From: Polynucleobacter sp. MG-6-Vaara-E2
Lineage (GTDB): Bacteria > Pseudomonadota > Gammaproteobacteria > Burkholderiales > Burkholderiaceae
Assembly (NCBI RefSeq): GCF_018687695.1
Contig: NZ_CP061303.1
Coordinates: 248,001 to 312,000, forward strand
DNA: 64,000 nucleotides
Direction of reading: 5' to 3'
Each line of letters starts with the position of its first letter. Within the stretch, counting starts at the first letter, position 1. This document shows positions 18,354-28,333 of this stretch, one piece after another. The notes beneath the pieces are model-generated. The model was not told the DNA's origin. It ran no database searches and saw nothing but the letters and a program-made list of their open reading frames with translations. Made by a program: the position numbers and the translations under genes.

Positions 18354-19664
18354 TTAGTCCATGAAAGGACCCCAGGAAGGCTGACGTACATCAGATCCTG
18401 GAATGCTCAATACCTGCTTGGAGTTGCCATCCACTGAGACTGCTGCCAAGACACGTTTGCCACCCACTTTGGTTGAATAAAGAACATAGCGACCGTTTGC
18501 AGCAAAAGAGGGTGATTCGTCACTGGTGCCATCAGTTAATGGTTGAGAGTCACCGGTAGCCAAATTCAGAATGTAGAGGCGATACGCACCACCAATGTTA
18601 GCAATGTAGGCCAAATATTTTCCGTCAGGAGAAATTCTGGGTGAAGTGACAAAACCTTGTTTGAAAGTAACGCGTTTTGCACCTTCTGCTTGCTCACCTT
18701 CAGAGCTCATGCGATAGATTTGTGGATTACCACCACGATCGCTTGTGAAATAGATATAACGACCATCAGCAGAGTATTGGGGTTCTGTATCAATCGTGCT
18801 GCCGCGAGTTAAGCGATGCAAGCCACTCCCATCAGCATTGATACCGTAGATTTGAGTATTGCCATCTTTAGAGAGTGAGACCGCTAACTTTCTGCCATCG
18901 GGTGACCATGCTGGAGCGCTGTTATTGCCCTTTTGGTTTGAGAGTGAAATACGGCGACCAGTTGCTAATTCATGAACATAGATGACAGGCTTGCGATCTT
19001 CGAAAGAAACGTACGCTACTTTCTTGCCATCAGGCGACCATGATGGGGAGATGATAGGTTCTCCGCTATTCATGGCATTGCGAATATTTTGACCATCAGC
19101 ATCAGATATTACAAGGCGATACCGCTTACCATCCTTAATGACATATGACAGGCGAGTCGAGAAGACGCCGCGCTCACCTAAGAGTTTATAGATGATGTCA
19201 TCGGCAATTTTGTGACCAGCTGCGCGTAAATTATCAGCGCTAGAGTTGATATTTAAACCGCCCAGGCTTTGTGATTTTCGAATATCAAATAATTTGTAGC
19301 GAATTTCAAATTGATCGTTACTAGTTTGTACAACTGAACCAACCACTAAGGCATCAGCCCCGCGTGCTGCCCAAGATTTGTAATTAGGTGTGCCGTCATC
19401 GCCTTCAACAGCATTTCCGTTTTCAGTGTTTTTGAAGTAGCCACTGCGCACTAAGTCTTGGCGAATAATTTCAGTAACGCTAGTGGGCAATTTATTTTCA
19501 TCTTTGAAACGCATTACCGCAATTGGGTACAGCGACTGACCTACACCTGTAATTTCAATATTCATTTGCGCGAATACTGGGGTCGCAATACCAGCGGCCA
19601 AAGCAACCATTGCAATACTGAATAAATGCAATTTCAAAACGATTCTTTTCATCAACTGCAACAT
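18354..19664 (-). CDS. tolB: Tol-Pal system beta-propeller protein TolB
   Basis: Periplasmic component of Tol-Pal that shuttles between Pal and TolA. The 436-residue precursor has a signal sequence cleaved probably after VFAQ. The N-terminal domain includes IEITGVGQSLYPIAVMRF and ADALVVGSV. A six-bladed propeller follows, with repeated SWSPDGKKVAYVS-type blades near residues 205, 250, 293, 340 and 385. Two Met starts lie four codons apart at the N-terminus. It begins 3 bp after tolA. Confidence 0.96.
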   Translation of the reverse strand: MLQLMKRIVLKLHLFSIAMVALAAGIATPVFAQMNIEITGVGQSLYPIAVMRFKDENKLPTSVTEIIRQDLVRSGYFKNTENGNAVEGDDGTPNYKSWAARGADALVVGSVVQTSNDQFEIRYKLFDIRKSQSLGGLNINSSADNLRAAGHKIADDIIYKLLGERGVFSTRLSYVIKDGKRYRLVISDADGQNIRNAMNSGEPIISPSWSPDGKKVAYVSFEDRKPVIYVHELATGRRISLSNQKGNNSAPAWSPDGRKLAVSLSKDGNTQIYGINADGSGLHRLTRGSTIDTEPQYSADGRYIYFTSDRGGNPQIYRMSSEGEQAEGAKRVTFKQGFVTSPRISPDGKYLAYIANIGGAYRLYILNLATGDSQPLTDGTSDESPSFAANGRYVLYSTKVGGKRVLAAVSVDGNSKQVLSIPGSDVRQPSWGPFMD

Positions 19665-19667
19665 GCT

Positions 19668-20483
19668 TTAGTCCTTGGGTTTAAAGGTCAACTTAACTTC
19701 GCGCTGTGGAATTTTGCCATTGTCATCTTTGGGCAGGCTTTCTGCACGAGAAAGCGCCAGAAGTACAGCCCTATCCCAACCTGGGTTGCCACTAGAACTT
19801 AAAACGCTCGTACTTAGAATGGCCCCATCTGGTGCAAGGTTTACTTGGATCACTGCAGCCGGGTTGCCGCTGATGGACTCTGGGTTAAAGACAATCAGTG
19901 GTTTCACTTTCTTGATCACCTTATCAGTCCAACCTGGGGGCGCGTTACCGCCACCGCCAACCCCGCTACCAACCGTGCCGCCGCTACCACCCTCGGCGCC
20001 AGCAGCGGCTCGTAGCCTTGCTAGCTGATCGGCGCGAACCTTTTCGGCAGCGGCATTGGCTTTGGTTTCAGCAGGGGATTGTGCTTTGGGAGCCTCTGCT
20101 TTTTTAAGCTCTTCTTTTTTTGGTTTTTCCTTCTCTTTTGGTGGAGGAGGTTTCACTACTTTAGGTGTTTCTTTCACCTCCTTTTTGGGAGGCTCTTTTT
20201 CAGCTATTTTTTTCTTAACTGCAATATCAGCAGCCTCTTCCTCTACTACTGCTTTGAGTTCTGGTTCAGGCTTTGTTTCAACCTGCGGTGCAGAATCCCA
20301 GAGTTCCACCTCCACGCCTGCCGGCGTAGAGTTATTCCAACTAATACCGATCACTAGAAATGCTAATAAACCTAAGTGGGCAATTAAAGAGAAAGTCAAT
20401 GCGCGCTTAGTGCTCTCCTCTTTTGTCAAGCGTCCCCGCTTAAAAGGGGCGTGAGGTGATTGAAAAGTGGATGCGCTATTCAT
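19668..20483 (-). CDS. tolA: Cell envelope integrity protein TolA
   Basis: Inner-membrane protein whose C-terminal domain reaches Pal-TolB at the outer membrane. The 271-residue protein has a cytosolic basic start, one membrane helix near residues 29-47 (ALTFSLIAHLGLLAFLVIGI) and a Lys/Glu/Pro-rich linker, residues ~70-165. A Gly-rich hinge then leads to a TonB/TolA C-terminal domain containing IQVNLAPDGAILSTSVLSSSGNPGWDRAVLLAL. It is shorter than E. coli TolA (421) because the helical linker is short. It lies between tolR and tolB. Confidence 0.93.
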   Translation of the reverse strand: MNSASTFQSPHAPFKRGRLTKEESTKRALTFSLIAHLGLLAFLVIGISWNNSTPAGVEVELWDSAPQVETKPEPELKAVVEEEAADIAVKKKIAEKEPPKKEVKETPKVVKPPPPKEKEKPKKEELKKAEAPKAQSPAETKANAAAEKVRADQLARLRAAAGAEGGSGGTVGSGVGGGGNAPPGWTDKVIKKVKPLIVFNPESISGNPAAVIQVNLAPDGAILSTSVLSSSGNPGWDRAVLLALSRAESLPKDDNGKIPQREVKLTFKPKD

Positions 20484-20508
20484 GAATGTCTGAGGCGAGT
20501 CTTAAATC

Positions 20509-20928
20509 CTATTGACTCTTCACTGCAAGACCAACACGCTTGACGCCATTTTCTTTGAGTTTAGACATGACGTTCATCACGGTTTCGTATTTGATGGATT
20601 TGTCTGCTGCGAGCACTACTGGTTGATCTGCTGATTTCTCAGCCTGCGTTCTCGCAAAGGCGCCTAGCTCAAACTGGTTGAGAGTCTGAACGGGCTCACC
20701 GTCTTTGCGAACAATCACATTCTCATTGGCGTCGATTGTCAGAAAAACGGGTGGTAGTGATTGCACTTTGGCGCCGCCAACGGTTGGAAGGTTGACTACT
20801 CCAGGGTTCACCATCGGTGCAGTGACCATAAAAATCACCAGTAACACCAACATCACATCGATATAAGGAACTACGTTAATGTCGGCCATCGCACGACGTT
20901 TTGACTTACGCATTGTGGATCCAGCCAT
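20509..20928 (-). CDS. tolR: TolR, ExbD-family proton-channel component
   Basis: Partner of TolQ in the proton-motive-force motor of Tol-Pal. The 139-residue protein has MADINVVPYIDVMLVLLVIFMVTAPMV near residues 14-40; the Asp in YIDVMLVLL is the conserved protonatable residue of the single membrane helix. The periplasmic domain has VVLAADKSIKYETVMNVMSKLKENGV. It begins 11 bp after tolQ. Confidence 0.95.
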   Translation of the reverse strand: MAGSTMRKSKRRAMADINVVPYIDVMLVLLVIFMVTAPMVNPGVVNLPTVGGAKVQSLPPVFLTIDANENVIVRKDGEPVQTLNQFELGAFARTQAEKSADQPVVLAADKSIKYETVMNVMSKLKENGVKRVGLAVKSQ

Positions 20929-20939
20929 AAGGTTCTCGA

Positions 20940-21593
20940 TCAGCGTCCTGTTTGGCGTTGCAAAATATTGGTGAACTCTTCAATGAAAGTTTCAAAACGA
21001 ATAGCAAGACGATCAACATCGGTTGCTGCCCGGTTATAAGCAACGACAGCAGGAATCGCTGCAAACAAACCAATAGCTGTTGCGATCAATGCTTCAGCAA
21101 TACCAGGGGCAACTGCAGAGAGTGTTGCATTTTGCACATTCGCTAAACCACGAAAGGAGTGCATGATTCCCCATACCGTTCCAAAAAGTCCAATATAAGG
21201 AGAGACGGAACCTACGGATGCCAGAAATGGTAGATTCGCTTCTAGCGCATCCATTTCGCGCTGGTAGGTGGCTTTCATGGCACGTCGGGCCGCATCGATT
21301 TCACGAACTTTCATAAACTCTTGCATTCCGGCCTCAAAAATATGTTCCAGAACGGCATTGCTACGGGTATTACGCTGAGCTGCCTCTAAAAGGGTATTGA
21401 GATCCCCGCCAGACCAGAAGTCGCGCTCAAAACGGTCGGTATCTTGTCTAACCCCCCGTAAAACAGCCGTTTTCTTAAAAATGATGGTCCAAGAAGCTAT
21501 GGACATCCCCAGCAATAACACCATTACCAACTGGACTAATAGGCTGGCATTAAGGACTAGAGAGAGAAATGAGAGGTCTTGTGTAGTGGTCAT
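20940..21593 (-). CDS. tolQ: TolQ, ExbB/MotA-family proton-channel component
   Basis: Inner-membrane motor subunit of Tol-Pal. The 217-residue protein has one N-terminal helix (LLVQLVMVLLLGMSIASW) and two further helices near residues 125-155 and 160-190. The family signature SVSPYIGLFGTVWGIMHSF and the following VAPGIAEALIATAIGLFAAIPAVVAYN are intact. It is the first gene of tolQ-R-A-B-pal-cpoB-queC on the minus strand and is divergent from glyA, with about 75 bp between for both promoters. Confidence 0.95.
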   Translation of the reverse strand: MTTTQDLSFLSLVLNASLLVQLVMVLLLGMSIASWTIIFKKTAVLRGVRQDTDRFERDFWSGGDLNTLLEAAQRNTRSNAVLEHIFEAGMQEFMKVREIDAARRAMKATYQREMDALEANLPFLASVGSVSPYIGLFGTVWGIMHSFRGLANVQNATLSAVAPGIAEALIATAIGLFAAIPAVVAYNRAATDVDRLAIRFETFIEEFTNILQRQTGR

Positions 21594-21669
21594 GGTGGAT
21601 TTTGTATGATGTAGGTTGATTTTACTGAGTTAATTCACTTAGTAACCCAACTTCTTCAGGATTAATGTC

Positions 21670-22914
21670 ATGTTTGACCGTCAGAACACCTTAGCCAAAA
21701 CCGACCCCCAGTTATGGGAAGCGATTCAGAACGAAAATAAGCGTCAAGAAGACCATATTGAGCTTATTGCTTCTGAGAATTACACCTCACCGGCAGTTAT
21801 GGCAGCCCAAGGTTCGCAGCTGACCAACAAATATGCAGAAGGTTATCCAGGCAAGCGTTATTACGGCGGCTGTGAATTTGTAGACGTGGCTGAGCAATTG
21901 GCGATTGATCGCGTGAAAGCCTTGTTTGGTGCTGAAGCAGCAAACGTGCAGCCCCATTGCGGCGCATCTGCTAACCAAGCTGTTTTCTTGGCATTCTTAA
22001 AACCAGGCGATACCTTTATGGGAATGAGCTTGGCCGAAGGTGGTCACTTGACTCACGGTATGGCATTAAACATGAGCGGCAAATGGTTCAATCCAATCGC
22101 TTACGGTTTAGATAAGAATGAAGAAATTGACTACGAACAAATGGAGCGTTTGGCTCGCGAGCACAAACCAAAATTGATTATTGCTGGCGCTTCTGCTTAC
22201 TCAAAGAAAATTGATTTTGAGCGCATTGGTAAATTGGCAAAAGAAGTGGGCGCGATTTTCATGGTCGACATGGCTCACTATGCAGGCTTGGTTGCTGCAG
22301 GTGTGTATCCAAATCCAGTGCCTCATGCAGACATTGTTACCTCCACTACACACAAAAGTTTACGCGGTCCACGTGGCGGCATCATTTTGATGAAGGCTGG
22401 GCATGAGAAAGCCATTAACTCCGCAGTCTTCCCAGGCCTACAAGGTGGTCCTTTGATGCACGTCATAGCTGCTAAAGCGGTCGCATTCAAAGAAGCGCAA
22501 GAGCCTAGTTTTAAAGATTATCAAAAGCAGGTTGTAGCAAATGCCAAAGCGTTAGCAGAGACCTTGATCTCTCGTGGTCTTCGCATTGTTTCTGGTGGCA
22601 CGGATTCACATGTGATGTTGGTAGATCTTCGTGCGAAAAAAATGACCGGCAAAGAAGCGGAACGTGTTTTGGGTGAGGCGCACATCACTTGTAACAAGAA
22701 CGGTATTCCGAACGATCCAGAAAAGCCAATGGTGACTAGCGGTATCCGCTTGGGTTCACCAGCGATGACTACGCGTGGATTTAAAGAAGCTGAAGCACGA
22801 CAAGTAGGTAATTTCATTGCGGATATTTTGGACAATCCAAATGATCCAGAAAATATTGCCAAGGTGCGCACACAAGTTGCTGAGTTAACCAAGCGCTTCC
22901 CGGTTTACGGATAA
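21670..22914 (+). CDS. glyA: Serine hydroxymethyltransferase
   Basis: PLP enzyme interconverting serine and glycine while charging tetrahydrofolate with a one-carbon unit. The 414-residue protein has [20 protein letters not shown] near residue 28, [13 protein letters not shown] and the PLP-lysine motif [17 protein letters not shown] near residues 220-236. [18 protein letters not shown] lies near the C-terminus. It is followed after 29 bp by nrdR, a conserved pairing in proteobacteria. Confidence 0.98.
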   Translation: MFDRQNTLAKTDPQLWEAIQNENKRQEDHIELIASENYTSPAVMAAQGSQLTNKYAEGYPGKRYYGGCEFVDVAEQLAIDRVKALFGAEAANVQPHCGASANQAVFLAFLKPGDTFMGMSLAEGGHLTHGMALNMSGKWFNPIAYGLDKNEEIDYEQMERLAREHKPKLIIAGASAYSKKIDFERIGKLAKEVGAIFMVDMAHYAGLVAAGVYPNPVPHADIVTSTTHKSLRGPRGGIILMKAGHEKAINSAVFPGLQGGPLMHVIAAKAVAFKEAQEPSFKDYQKQVVANAKALAETLISRGLRIVSGGTDSHVMLVDLRAKKMTGKEAERVLGEAHITCNKNGIPNDPEKPMVTSGIRLGSPAMTTRGFKEAEARQVGNFIADILDNPNDPENIAKVRTQVAELTKRFPVYG

Positions 22915-22943
22915 GTCAGCAAAGTCTCGGAAAAGAGCTCATA

Positions 22944-23390
22944 TTGCGCTGCCCTTTTTGCCATAACGACGATACCCAGGTCCTTGATACCCGGGTATCA
23001 GACGAGGGCGACACGATTCGCAGGCGTCGCCGTTGCGCTAAATGCGACAAACGCTTTACCACTTACGAGAGAGTAGAGCTAGTCTTGCCAGCGATTGTTA
23101 AAAAGAACGGTAGTCGTGTGGAATATAGCCACGATAAGCTTGCTAGCTCAATAAAGCTGGCGCTTCGTAAGCGACCAGTTTCATCCGACTCCGTGGATGA
23201 ATCGATTGCCCGCATTGAAGAAAAGCTACTAAGTTTGGGTGAGAAGGAAATCCCTAGTGAGCGTGTTGGTGAGCTCGTGATGCGAGAACTTAAGCGTCTT
23301 GATAAAGTGGCCTACATTCGTTTCGCTTCGGTCTATCGAAGCTTTGCAGACATTGAATCCTTCGAAAGCGCTCTCAAAGAGCTAAAGTAG
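22944..23390 (+). CDS. nrdR: Transcriptional repressor NrdR
   Basis: Nucleotide-sensing repressor of ribonucleotide reductase genes. The 148-residue protein has the N-terminal zinc ribbon CPFCHNDD...[15 protein letters not shown] (Cys3, Cys6, Cys31, Cys34). An ATP-cone domain follows: VVKKNGSRxEYxxxKL near residue 52, then [16 protein letters not shown]. The start is TTG at 22944, supported because homology (MRCPFC) begins there. It ends one base before the convergent epimerase stop, so the two transcripts meet tail to tail with no space for a separate terminator. Confidence 0.96.
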   Translation: MRCPFCHNDDTQVLDTRVSDEGDTIRRRRRCAKCDKRFTTYERVELVLPAIVKKNGSRVEYSHDKLASSIKLALRKRPVSSDSVDESIARIEEKLLSLGEKEIPSERVGELVMRELKRLDKVAYIRFASVYRSFADIESFESALKELK

Positions 23391-24362
23391 TTACTGCTGA
23401 AACTTCTTAGCTTGTTCGGCGCACATCAAGTTGATTACGCCATCTACGTCTGTAGGCTTACTCCATCCCAAAGTTTTGATTGCCTTCTCTGGGTTGCCTA
23501 CGCTAGAAACGATCTCATTGGGGCGAAAGAAGCTCGGTTCAATTTCCACATATTTTTGCCAATCCAAATCAAAGTATTCAAAAGACTTGGCGACAAAGTA
23601 TTTAAGCGACTCTTTTCTGCCAGTGGCAATGACAAAGTCATCAGGCTGATCCAGTTGCATCATGAGCCACATTGCTTGAACGTATTCTGGTGCCCAACCC
23701 CAATCACGAGAGATTTCTAAATTGCCCAGTTGTAATTTATTCAGTTGACCTGCCTTGATCTTGGCAGCGCCCGCAATAATTTTTTGTGTGACAAAGCGCT
23801 CGGGGCGCAATGGGGATTCATGATTAAACAAGATGCCGGTGCAGGCATAGAGGCCATAGGACTCACGATAGCTATTAATGAGCCACTTGGCGGTGGACTT
23901 AGCTACCGCGTATGGACTGCGTGGTGCAAATGGTGTTTGTTCATTGGCTGGCATATTGCGCGTGTCGCCAAAGCACTCGCTTGAGCCCGCATTATAAAAA
24001 CGTACAGGTTTATTAAGCAGGCGAATGACCTCCAAAATATTGAGAGTGCCAATCGCAATACTTTCAATGGCCTCAACTGGTTGATCAAACGAGAGTCCAA
24101 CAGAGGTTTGCCCGGCGAGGTTGTAGATCTCATCGGGATCGGATTCTTGAATGGCATTAAACACGCTTCTAAAGTCGTTAATGGAAACCGAAATGAGCTT
24201 GACCTGTGGACGAATACCAAGTGTGTTGAGGTTATTAAAAGAGGAAGCCATCACATCGCGTGATGAACCAGTTACCTCATAACCTTTGGATAAGAGGTGC
24301 TTAGCTAAGTAAGCACCATCTTGCCCAGTAATGCCAATGATTAAGGCTTTTTTAGATGCCAA
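23391..24362 (-). CDS. GDP-mannose 4,6-dehydratase paralogue (extended SDR)
   Basis: About 323 residues related to GMD. Motifs are ALIIGITGQDGAYLAKHLLSKGYEV (GxxGxxG), YNLAGQTSVGLSF, the catalytic SPYAVAKSTAK (Tyr-x3-Lys) and [20 protein letters not shown]. Compared with the genuine gmd at 38081 it lacks the basic RRxE in NHES(K/R)RRGETF and the [14 protein letters not shown]-binding segment. It may therefore make a different 4-keto sugar or act as a reductase such as RMD. The start is uncertain: TTG at 24362 just after the adk stop fits the homology, while GTG at 24419 would overlap adk. It is inserted between nrdR and adk and is probably co-transcribed with adk. Confidence 0.78.
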   Translation of the reverse strand: MASKKALIIGITGQDGAYLAKHLLSKGYEVTGSSRDVMASSFNNLNTLGIRPQVKLISVSINDFRSVFNAIQESDPDEIYNLAGQTSVGLSFDQPVEAIESIAIGTLNILEVIRLLNKPVRFYNAGSSECFGDTRNMPANEQTPFAPRSPYAVAKSTAKWLINSYRESYGLYACTGILFNHESPLRPERFVTQKIIAGAAKIKAGQLNKLQLGNLEISRDWGWAPEYVQAMWLMMQLDQPDDFVIATGRKESLKYFVAKSFEYFDLDWQKYVEIEPSFFRPNEIVSSVGNPEKAIKTLGWSKPTDVDGVINLMCAEQAKKFQQ

Positions 24363-24363
24363 T

Positions 24364-25092
<729 letters not shown>

Positions 25093-25142
25093 TTAGGATT
25101 ATCCCCGAGAAGGTCTCAAGACCTGCAGAATGAGAAAAAGGG

Positions 25143-25904
25143 CTATGAAGCCTTAAACACCCGTCTTACACGTTCTAGGTCATCTGGCGTATCAACCCCA
25201 GCAGGAGGGGTTTGAGTTGCGGTATAAACCGCAATTCGATAGCCATTCCACAGGGCGCGAAGTTGCTCCAGTGCTTCAGCCTGCTCTGGCGGTGCAGGGT
25301 CTAGGCGGGTATAGGCATGTAAAAATTCAGCCCGATAAGCATAAATGCCTAAATGTCGTAAATGCTCGGTTTTCTCTTCAGCGCCAGCATCGCGCACAAA
25401 AGGAATGGATGCTCTAGAAAAATAGAGCGCCTCGCCAACACGATTCAAAACCACTTTGACTACATTTGGGTTTTGAATTTCAGTTGTATCATGAATTGGT
25501 ACTGCCACTGTAGAAATCGCACACTCCTCATGATCAGCCAAAGTTTGAGCAACTTGATTAATGAGTTCCGGCGGAATGAGGGGCTCATCACCTTGCACAT
25601 TGACTACCAAGGCGTTGTCAGGGAGCTTTAGTAACTGCGCTACTTCAGCAAGACGATCAGTGCCTGTTGGATGATTCTCGCTAGTTAGTAAACATTCGAT
25701 GCGATGCTCGTCACATGCCGCTTGAATTTCTACTGAGTCTGTTGCAACCACTACGCTATGCGCTAATGATTTTTTGGCTTGCTCGGCAACGCGAACTACC
25801 ATCGGTTTTCCGTCAATGTCCGCCAGCGGTTTTCGAGGTAAGCGAGTCGATCCCAGTCTTGCTGGTATCACAACTAAAAAATCAGGAGCTTTAGAGGCAC
25901 TCAT
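25143..25904 (-). CDS. kdsB: 3-deoxy-manno-octulosonate cytidylyltransferase
   Basis: Activates Kdo as CMP-Kdo for LPS inner core. The 253-residue protein has VVIPARLGSTRLPRKPLADI at residues 11-30, VVATDS, CLLTSENHPTGTDRLAEV and VVNVQGDEPLIPPELI near residue 100. LRHLGIYAYRAEFL and the C-terminal GVDTPDDLERVR complete the family pattern. It follows the Trm112-like gene by 10 bp and lpxK by about 250 bp, a conserved lipid A/Kdo neighbourhood. Confidence 0.97.
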   Translation of the reverse strand: MSASKAPDFLVVIPARLGSTRLPRKPLADIDGKPMVVRVAEQAKKSLAHSVVVATDSVEIQAACDEHRIECLLTSENHPTGTDRLAEVAQLLKLPDNALVVNVQGDEPLIPPELINQVAQTLADHEECAISTVAVPIHDTTEIQNPNVVKVVLNRVGEALYFSRASIPFVRDAGAEEKTEHLRHLGIYAYRAEFLHAYTRLDPAPPEQAEALEQLRALWNGYRIAVYTATQTPPAGVDTPDDLERVRRVFKAS

Positions 25905-25914
25905 TTCGAATTAC

Positions 25915-26091
25915 TTAAACCTCTTCAGCGCTTAAGTTACGCGCTTCTTCAACGAGCATTACTGGCACATCATCACGAATTGGATAGGCCAGACGATCGG
26001 CTTTACAAATGAGCTCATGCTTGTCTGTATCTAAATGCAATTGGCTTTTGCACAAAGGGCAAACTAAGATATCGAGTAGGCGTCTGTCCAT
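25915..26091 (-). CDS. Trm112/UPF0434-family small protein
   Basis: A 58-residue gene found by reading the gap between lpxK and kdsB. It starts [18 protein letters not shown], with a CPxC half zinc-binding motif near residues 11-14. One further Cys follows ([13 protein letters not shown]) and then the family-conserved [12 protein letters not shown]. Family members are small partners of methyltransferases or of LPS-related enzymes. It is placed exactly where UPF0434 genes usually lie, between lpxK and kdsB. The stop is 10 bp before kdsB. Function in bacteria is not settled. Confidence 0.9.
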   Translation of the reverse strand: MDRRLLDILVCPLCKSQLHLDTDKHELICKADRLAYPIRDDVPVMLVEEARNLSAEEV

Positions 26092-26158
26092 AATATTTTC
26101 AATAAAGGTTATGAGAAAAGAGTGTAGCGCTTAAGTTCGTCAAATGCACCTAAATAAC

Positions 26159-27244
26159 TTATAGTGTGTAACGTCGGGGATCTGGCCTTTGCAAAATTGA
26201 TTGCAACCAATCCATCAGGTTATCTGGCAAACGGAGTGACATTGGCACAACCCAAATGCGCTCATCTGAAATGCCCACGCACTTGACTGCATCTTTTTCT
26301 GTAATCAGGATGCATTGTGCTTTGATGGCAGCAAAAAATTCTGGGGTGTAAGCAGCGTGGTCTGGTAATGGGATCTGTTTGCCGATAACGCCGTGTTTTG
26401 CTAAATCATCAAAAAATCGTTTTGGATTGCCAAGGCCTGCAATCGTAGTAATGTTCTTTGGCAAAAATTGCTCAGTAATCTGCTCAAAAGATTGGGTATT
26501 TGAAGAATTGGTTAATTGATATGGGTTGCCTAAGCGACTAGCCAGATTAAAAGATCTACGACCTAAAAAGTACTCATCAAGGATGCCACTTTTTTGATTC
26601 TTCGGAGTGCCGGTAAATAGCGTAGCATCCCGCTCTCGTGCAGCTGGTTCGCGAAGTGGCCCTGCAGGCAGTAAGAATCGATTCCCCTCGCCTCGATCAT
26701 CACGCACTACAAACTCGACATCGCGACCACCTTCACGTGCAGGCCAGCGAATTAATCCACGGTGTTGTAGACCGTCATCACTAATGATGACGTTGACCTC
26801 AGGAGAATGCTTGAGCAAGGCTTTAATGCTTTGCTGACGTTTTGGAAATACCCAAATCGGAAATTGATCAGCAGTGCGTTTTGCAATCAAGACAGGCTCA
26901 TCGCCAACCATGGAAGGATCAGAGTCGCACTTTACTTGTACTGGGGCTATCTGCGACGTTGCGCCATAACCTCTGCTAATAATTCCAGGCTTCCACCCTA
27001 GTTGCGAGAGTTGTTGTGCAAGAGCAATCACGATGGGTGTTTTGCCCGTGCCACCAACCCGAATATTGCCAACGATAATGATCGGTATTGGGATTGGCTT
27101 TACTTTAGAGAGATCTAAATCATGAATCAGTTTGCGAATGCGCAAGATAAGGCCATATAGCCAAGAAAGCGGCCACAGCACAAAGCTTGTGGGGCCACGC
27201 CTCTCCCAAAATTTTGGAGCCTTGCGGAATATGGGAAGTGCCAT
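26159..27244 (-). CDS. lpxK: Tetraacyldisaccharide 4'-kinase
   Basis: Phosphorylates the lipid A precursor at the 4' position on the inner membrane. The 361-residue protein has an N-terminal hydrophobic segment (VLWPLSWLYGLILRI), then PIPIIIVGNIRVGGTGKTPIVIALA with the Walker A loop near residues 57-70. PGIISRGYGA, VGDEPVLIA, VIISDDGLQHRGL, REPAARERDA and ITEKDAVKC are family blocks. It starts 10 bp after exbD, and exbB-exbD-lpxK is a conserved run in betaproteobacteria. Confidence 0.95.
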   Translation of the reverse strand: MALPIFRKAPKFWERRGPTSFVLWPLSWLYGLILRIRKLIHDLDLSKVKPIPIPIIIVGNIRVGGTGKTPIVIALAQQLSQLGWKPGIISRGYGATSQIAPVQVKCDSDPSMVGDEPVLIAKRTADQFPIWVFPKRQQSIKALLKHSPEVNVIISDDGLQHRGLIRWPAREGGRDVEFVVRDDRGEGNRFLLPAGPLREPAARERDATLFTGTPKNQKSGILDEYFLGRRSFNLASRLGNPYQLTNSSNTQSFEQITEQFLPKNITTIAGLGNPKRFFDDLAKHGVIGKQIPLPDHAAYTPEFFAAIKAQCILITEKDAVKCVGISDERIWVVPMSLRLPDNLMDWLQSILQRPDPRRYTL

Positions 27245-27254
27245 AACCTCTTAT

Positions 27255-27701
27255 TTACTTTTTAGTCTGACTGCTAAAAACAATATTGCTCAAATTGGCA
27301 TCACGCGCTGCCTCTAAGGCTGTCATGACGGATTGATGTGGTGCTTTAGCGTCAGCATCAATATTGACTTGTAGGTTGCTGTCTTTGCTGCTCAGTTGAG
27401 TTAAGGAGTTGCTGAGTTGAGATGGATCAGTCACTTTGCCATTAATTGCAAAACGGCCATCTCGACTGACTGCAATATGAACTTGCTTGTTCTCGACTTG
27501 AGATTGGCTACCACTTGCTGTTGGCAATGTAATGGCTAATTCTTGATAGCGAGTGAAAGTAGTGGAGATCATCAAAAAGATCAACACCACTAATAACACA
27601 TCAATAAAGGGGATGAGATTGATTTCGGGTTCAGCAGAAACCGAAGTCGTTCCCAGAGAGAATTGCTTTCCTGCTTTTGAATGGGTGTCTAACCAACTCA
27701 T
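27255..27701 (-). CDS. exbD: ExbD/TolR-family biopolymer transport protein
   Basis: Second proton-channel component, distinct from TolR at 20509. The 148-residue protein has EINLIPFIDVLLVVLIFLMISTTF near residues 27-50; the Asp in FIDVLLVV is the conserved membrane residue. A periplasmic domain follows, with QVNIDADAKAPHQSVMTALEAARDANL. It overlaps exbB by 4 bp. No tonB gene is adjacent. In this lpxK context the pair may serve envelope transport other than TonB-dependent uptake. Confidence 0.9.
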   Translation of the reverse strand: MSWLDTHSKAGKQFSLGTTSVSAEPEINLIPFIDVLLVVLIFLMISTTFTRYQELAITLPTASGSQSQVENKQVHIAVSRDGRFAINGKVTDPSQLSNSLTQLSSKDSNLQVNIDADAKAPHQSVMTALEAARDANLSNIVFSSQTKK

Positions 27702-28333
27702 TGTGCTGATTCAGTTGGATATAGTTTTTTAAATAATTGGCGTGTGAATTCTTCGCACTCACGTTGACGCTGATTTGCGATTGCGCGTAGTGCGCGCCAA
27801 GCGGCTAACGCAGGAACGGCAATCAACAAACCGAAGGCAGTGTTGTATAGCGCTACAGAAATTCCATGCGCTAGTTGTTGTGGGCTACCGGCACCATTAA
27901 TCGCACCTTGACTACCAAAGATCTCAATCATGCCCACGACAGTGCCAAACAAACCCAGCAATGGAGCTACGGTAGCGATTGTTGCTAGTGCACCTAAATA
28001 GCGATCAAACTTGAGCCAAGTTGCTTGAGCGGTCACTTGAAGCTCTTCTAGTGCAGATTGAGCATGGTTGCCTGAAGATTTCTCACGCAATACACAGGCT
28101 AGCAATGGACTAACTGGAGACAACTGAGCTAGTTCTGTAATCTGCTCATTCGCCAATGTTTTTTGGCTAACTAATTGATTTGCGAGAGTAAAAGCAGTTT
28201 CCAGACTGCCTTTCGGAAAAATATGAATCTGGCGTAAATACCAGCTACGCTCGATAACAATCGCTAGGCCAATAATGGAAATGATCAAAAGAGGCCAAAT
28301 AGGCCAGCCAGCGGATAGTAAGATGGAGTACAT
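27698..28333 (-). CDS. exbB: ExbB/MotA/TolQ-family proton-channel protein
   Basis: Partner of the ExbD protein just downstream. The 211-residue inner-membrane protein has an N-terminal helix (WPIWPLLIISIIGLAIVIERSWYL). The conserved LGALATIATVAPLLGLFGTVVGMIEIF lies near residues 112-137, and ISVALYNTAFGLLIAVPALAAW completes the third helix. The Glu in VIERSWYL at the end of helix 1 is typical of ExbB. It heads the minus-strand run exbB-exbD-lpxK-Trm112-kdsB-adk. Confidence 0.9.
   Translation of the reverse strand: MYSILLSAGWPIWPLLIISIIGLAIVIERSWYLRQIHIFPKGSLETAFTLANQLVSQKTLANEQITELAQLSPVSPLLACVLREKSSGNHAQSALEELQVTAQATWLKFDRYLGALATIATVAPLLGLFGTVVGMIEIFGSQGAINGAGSPQQLAHGISVALYNTAFGLLIAVPALAAWRALRAIANQRQRECEEFTRQLFKKLYPTESAQ

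Noticed and set aside
20056..20454. Long open frames opposite tolA
   Set aside because: They mirror the low-complexity Lys/Pro/Ala-rich tolA linker and give Phe/Ser/Gly-rich nonsense; tolA is clearly the real gene.
25111..25124. AGGTCT/AGACCT inverted repeat between kdsB and adk as a terminator
   Set aside because: The loop is only two bases and there is no T tract; likely chance or a minor site.
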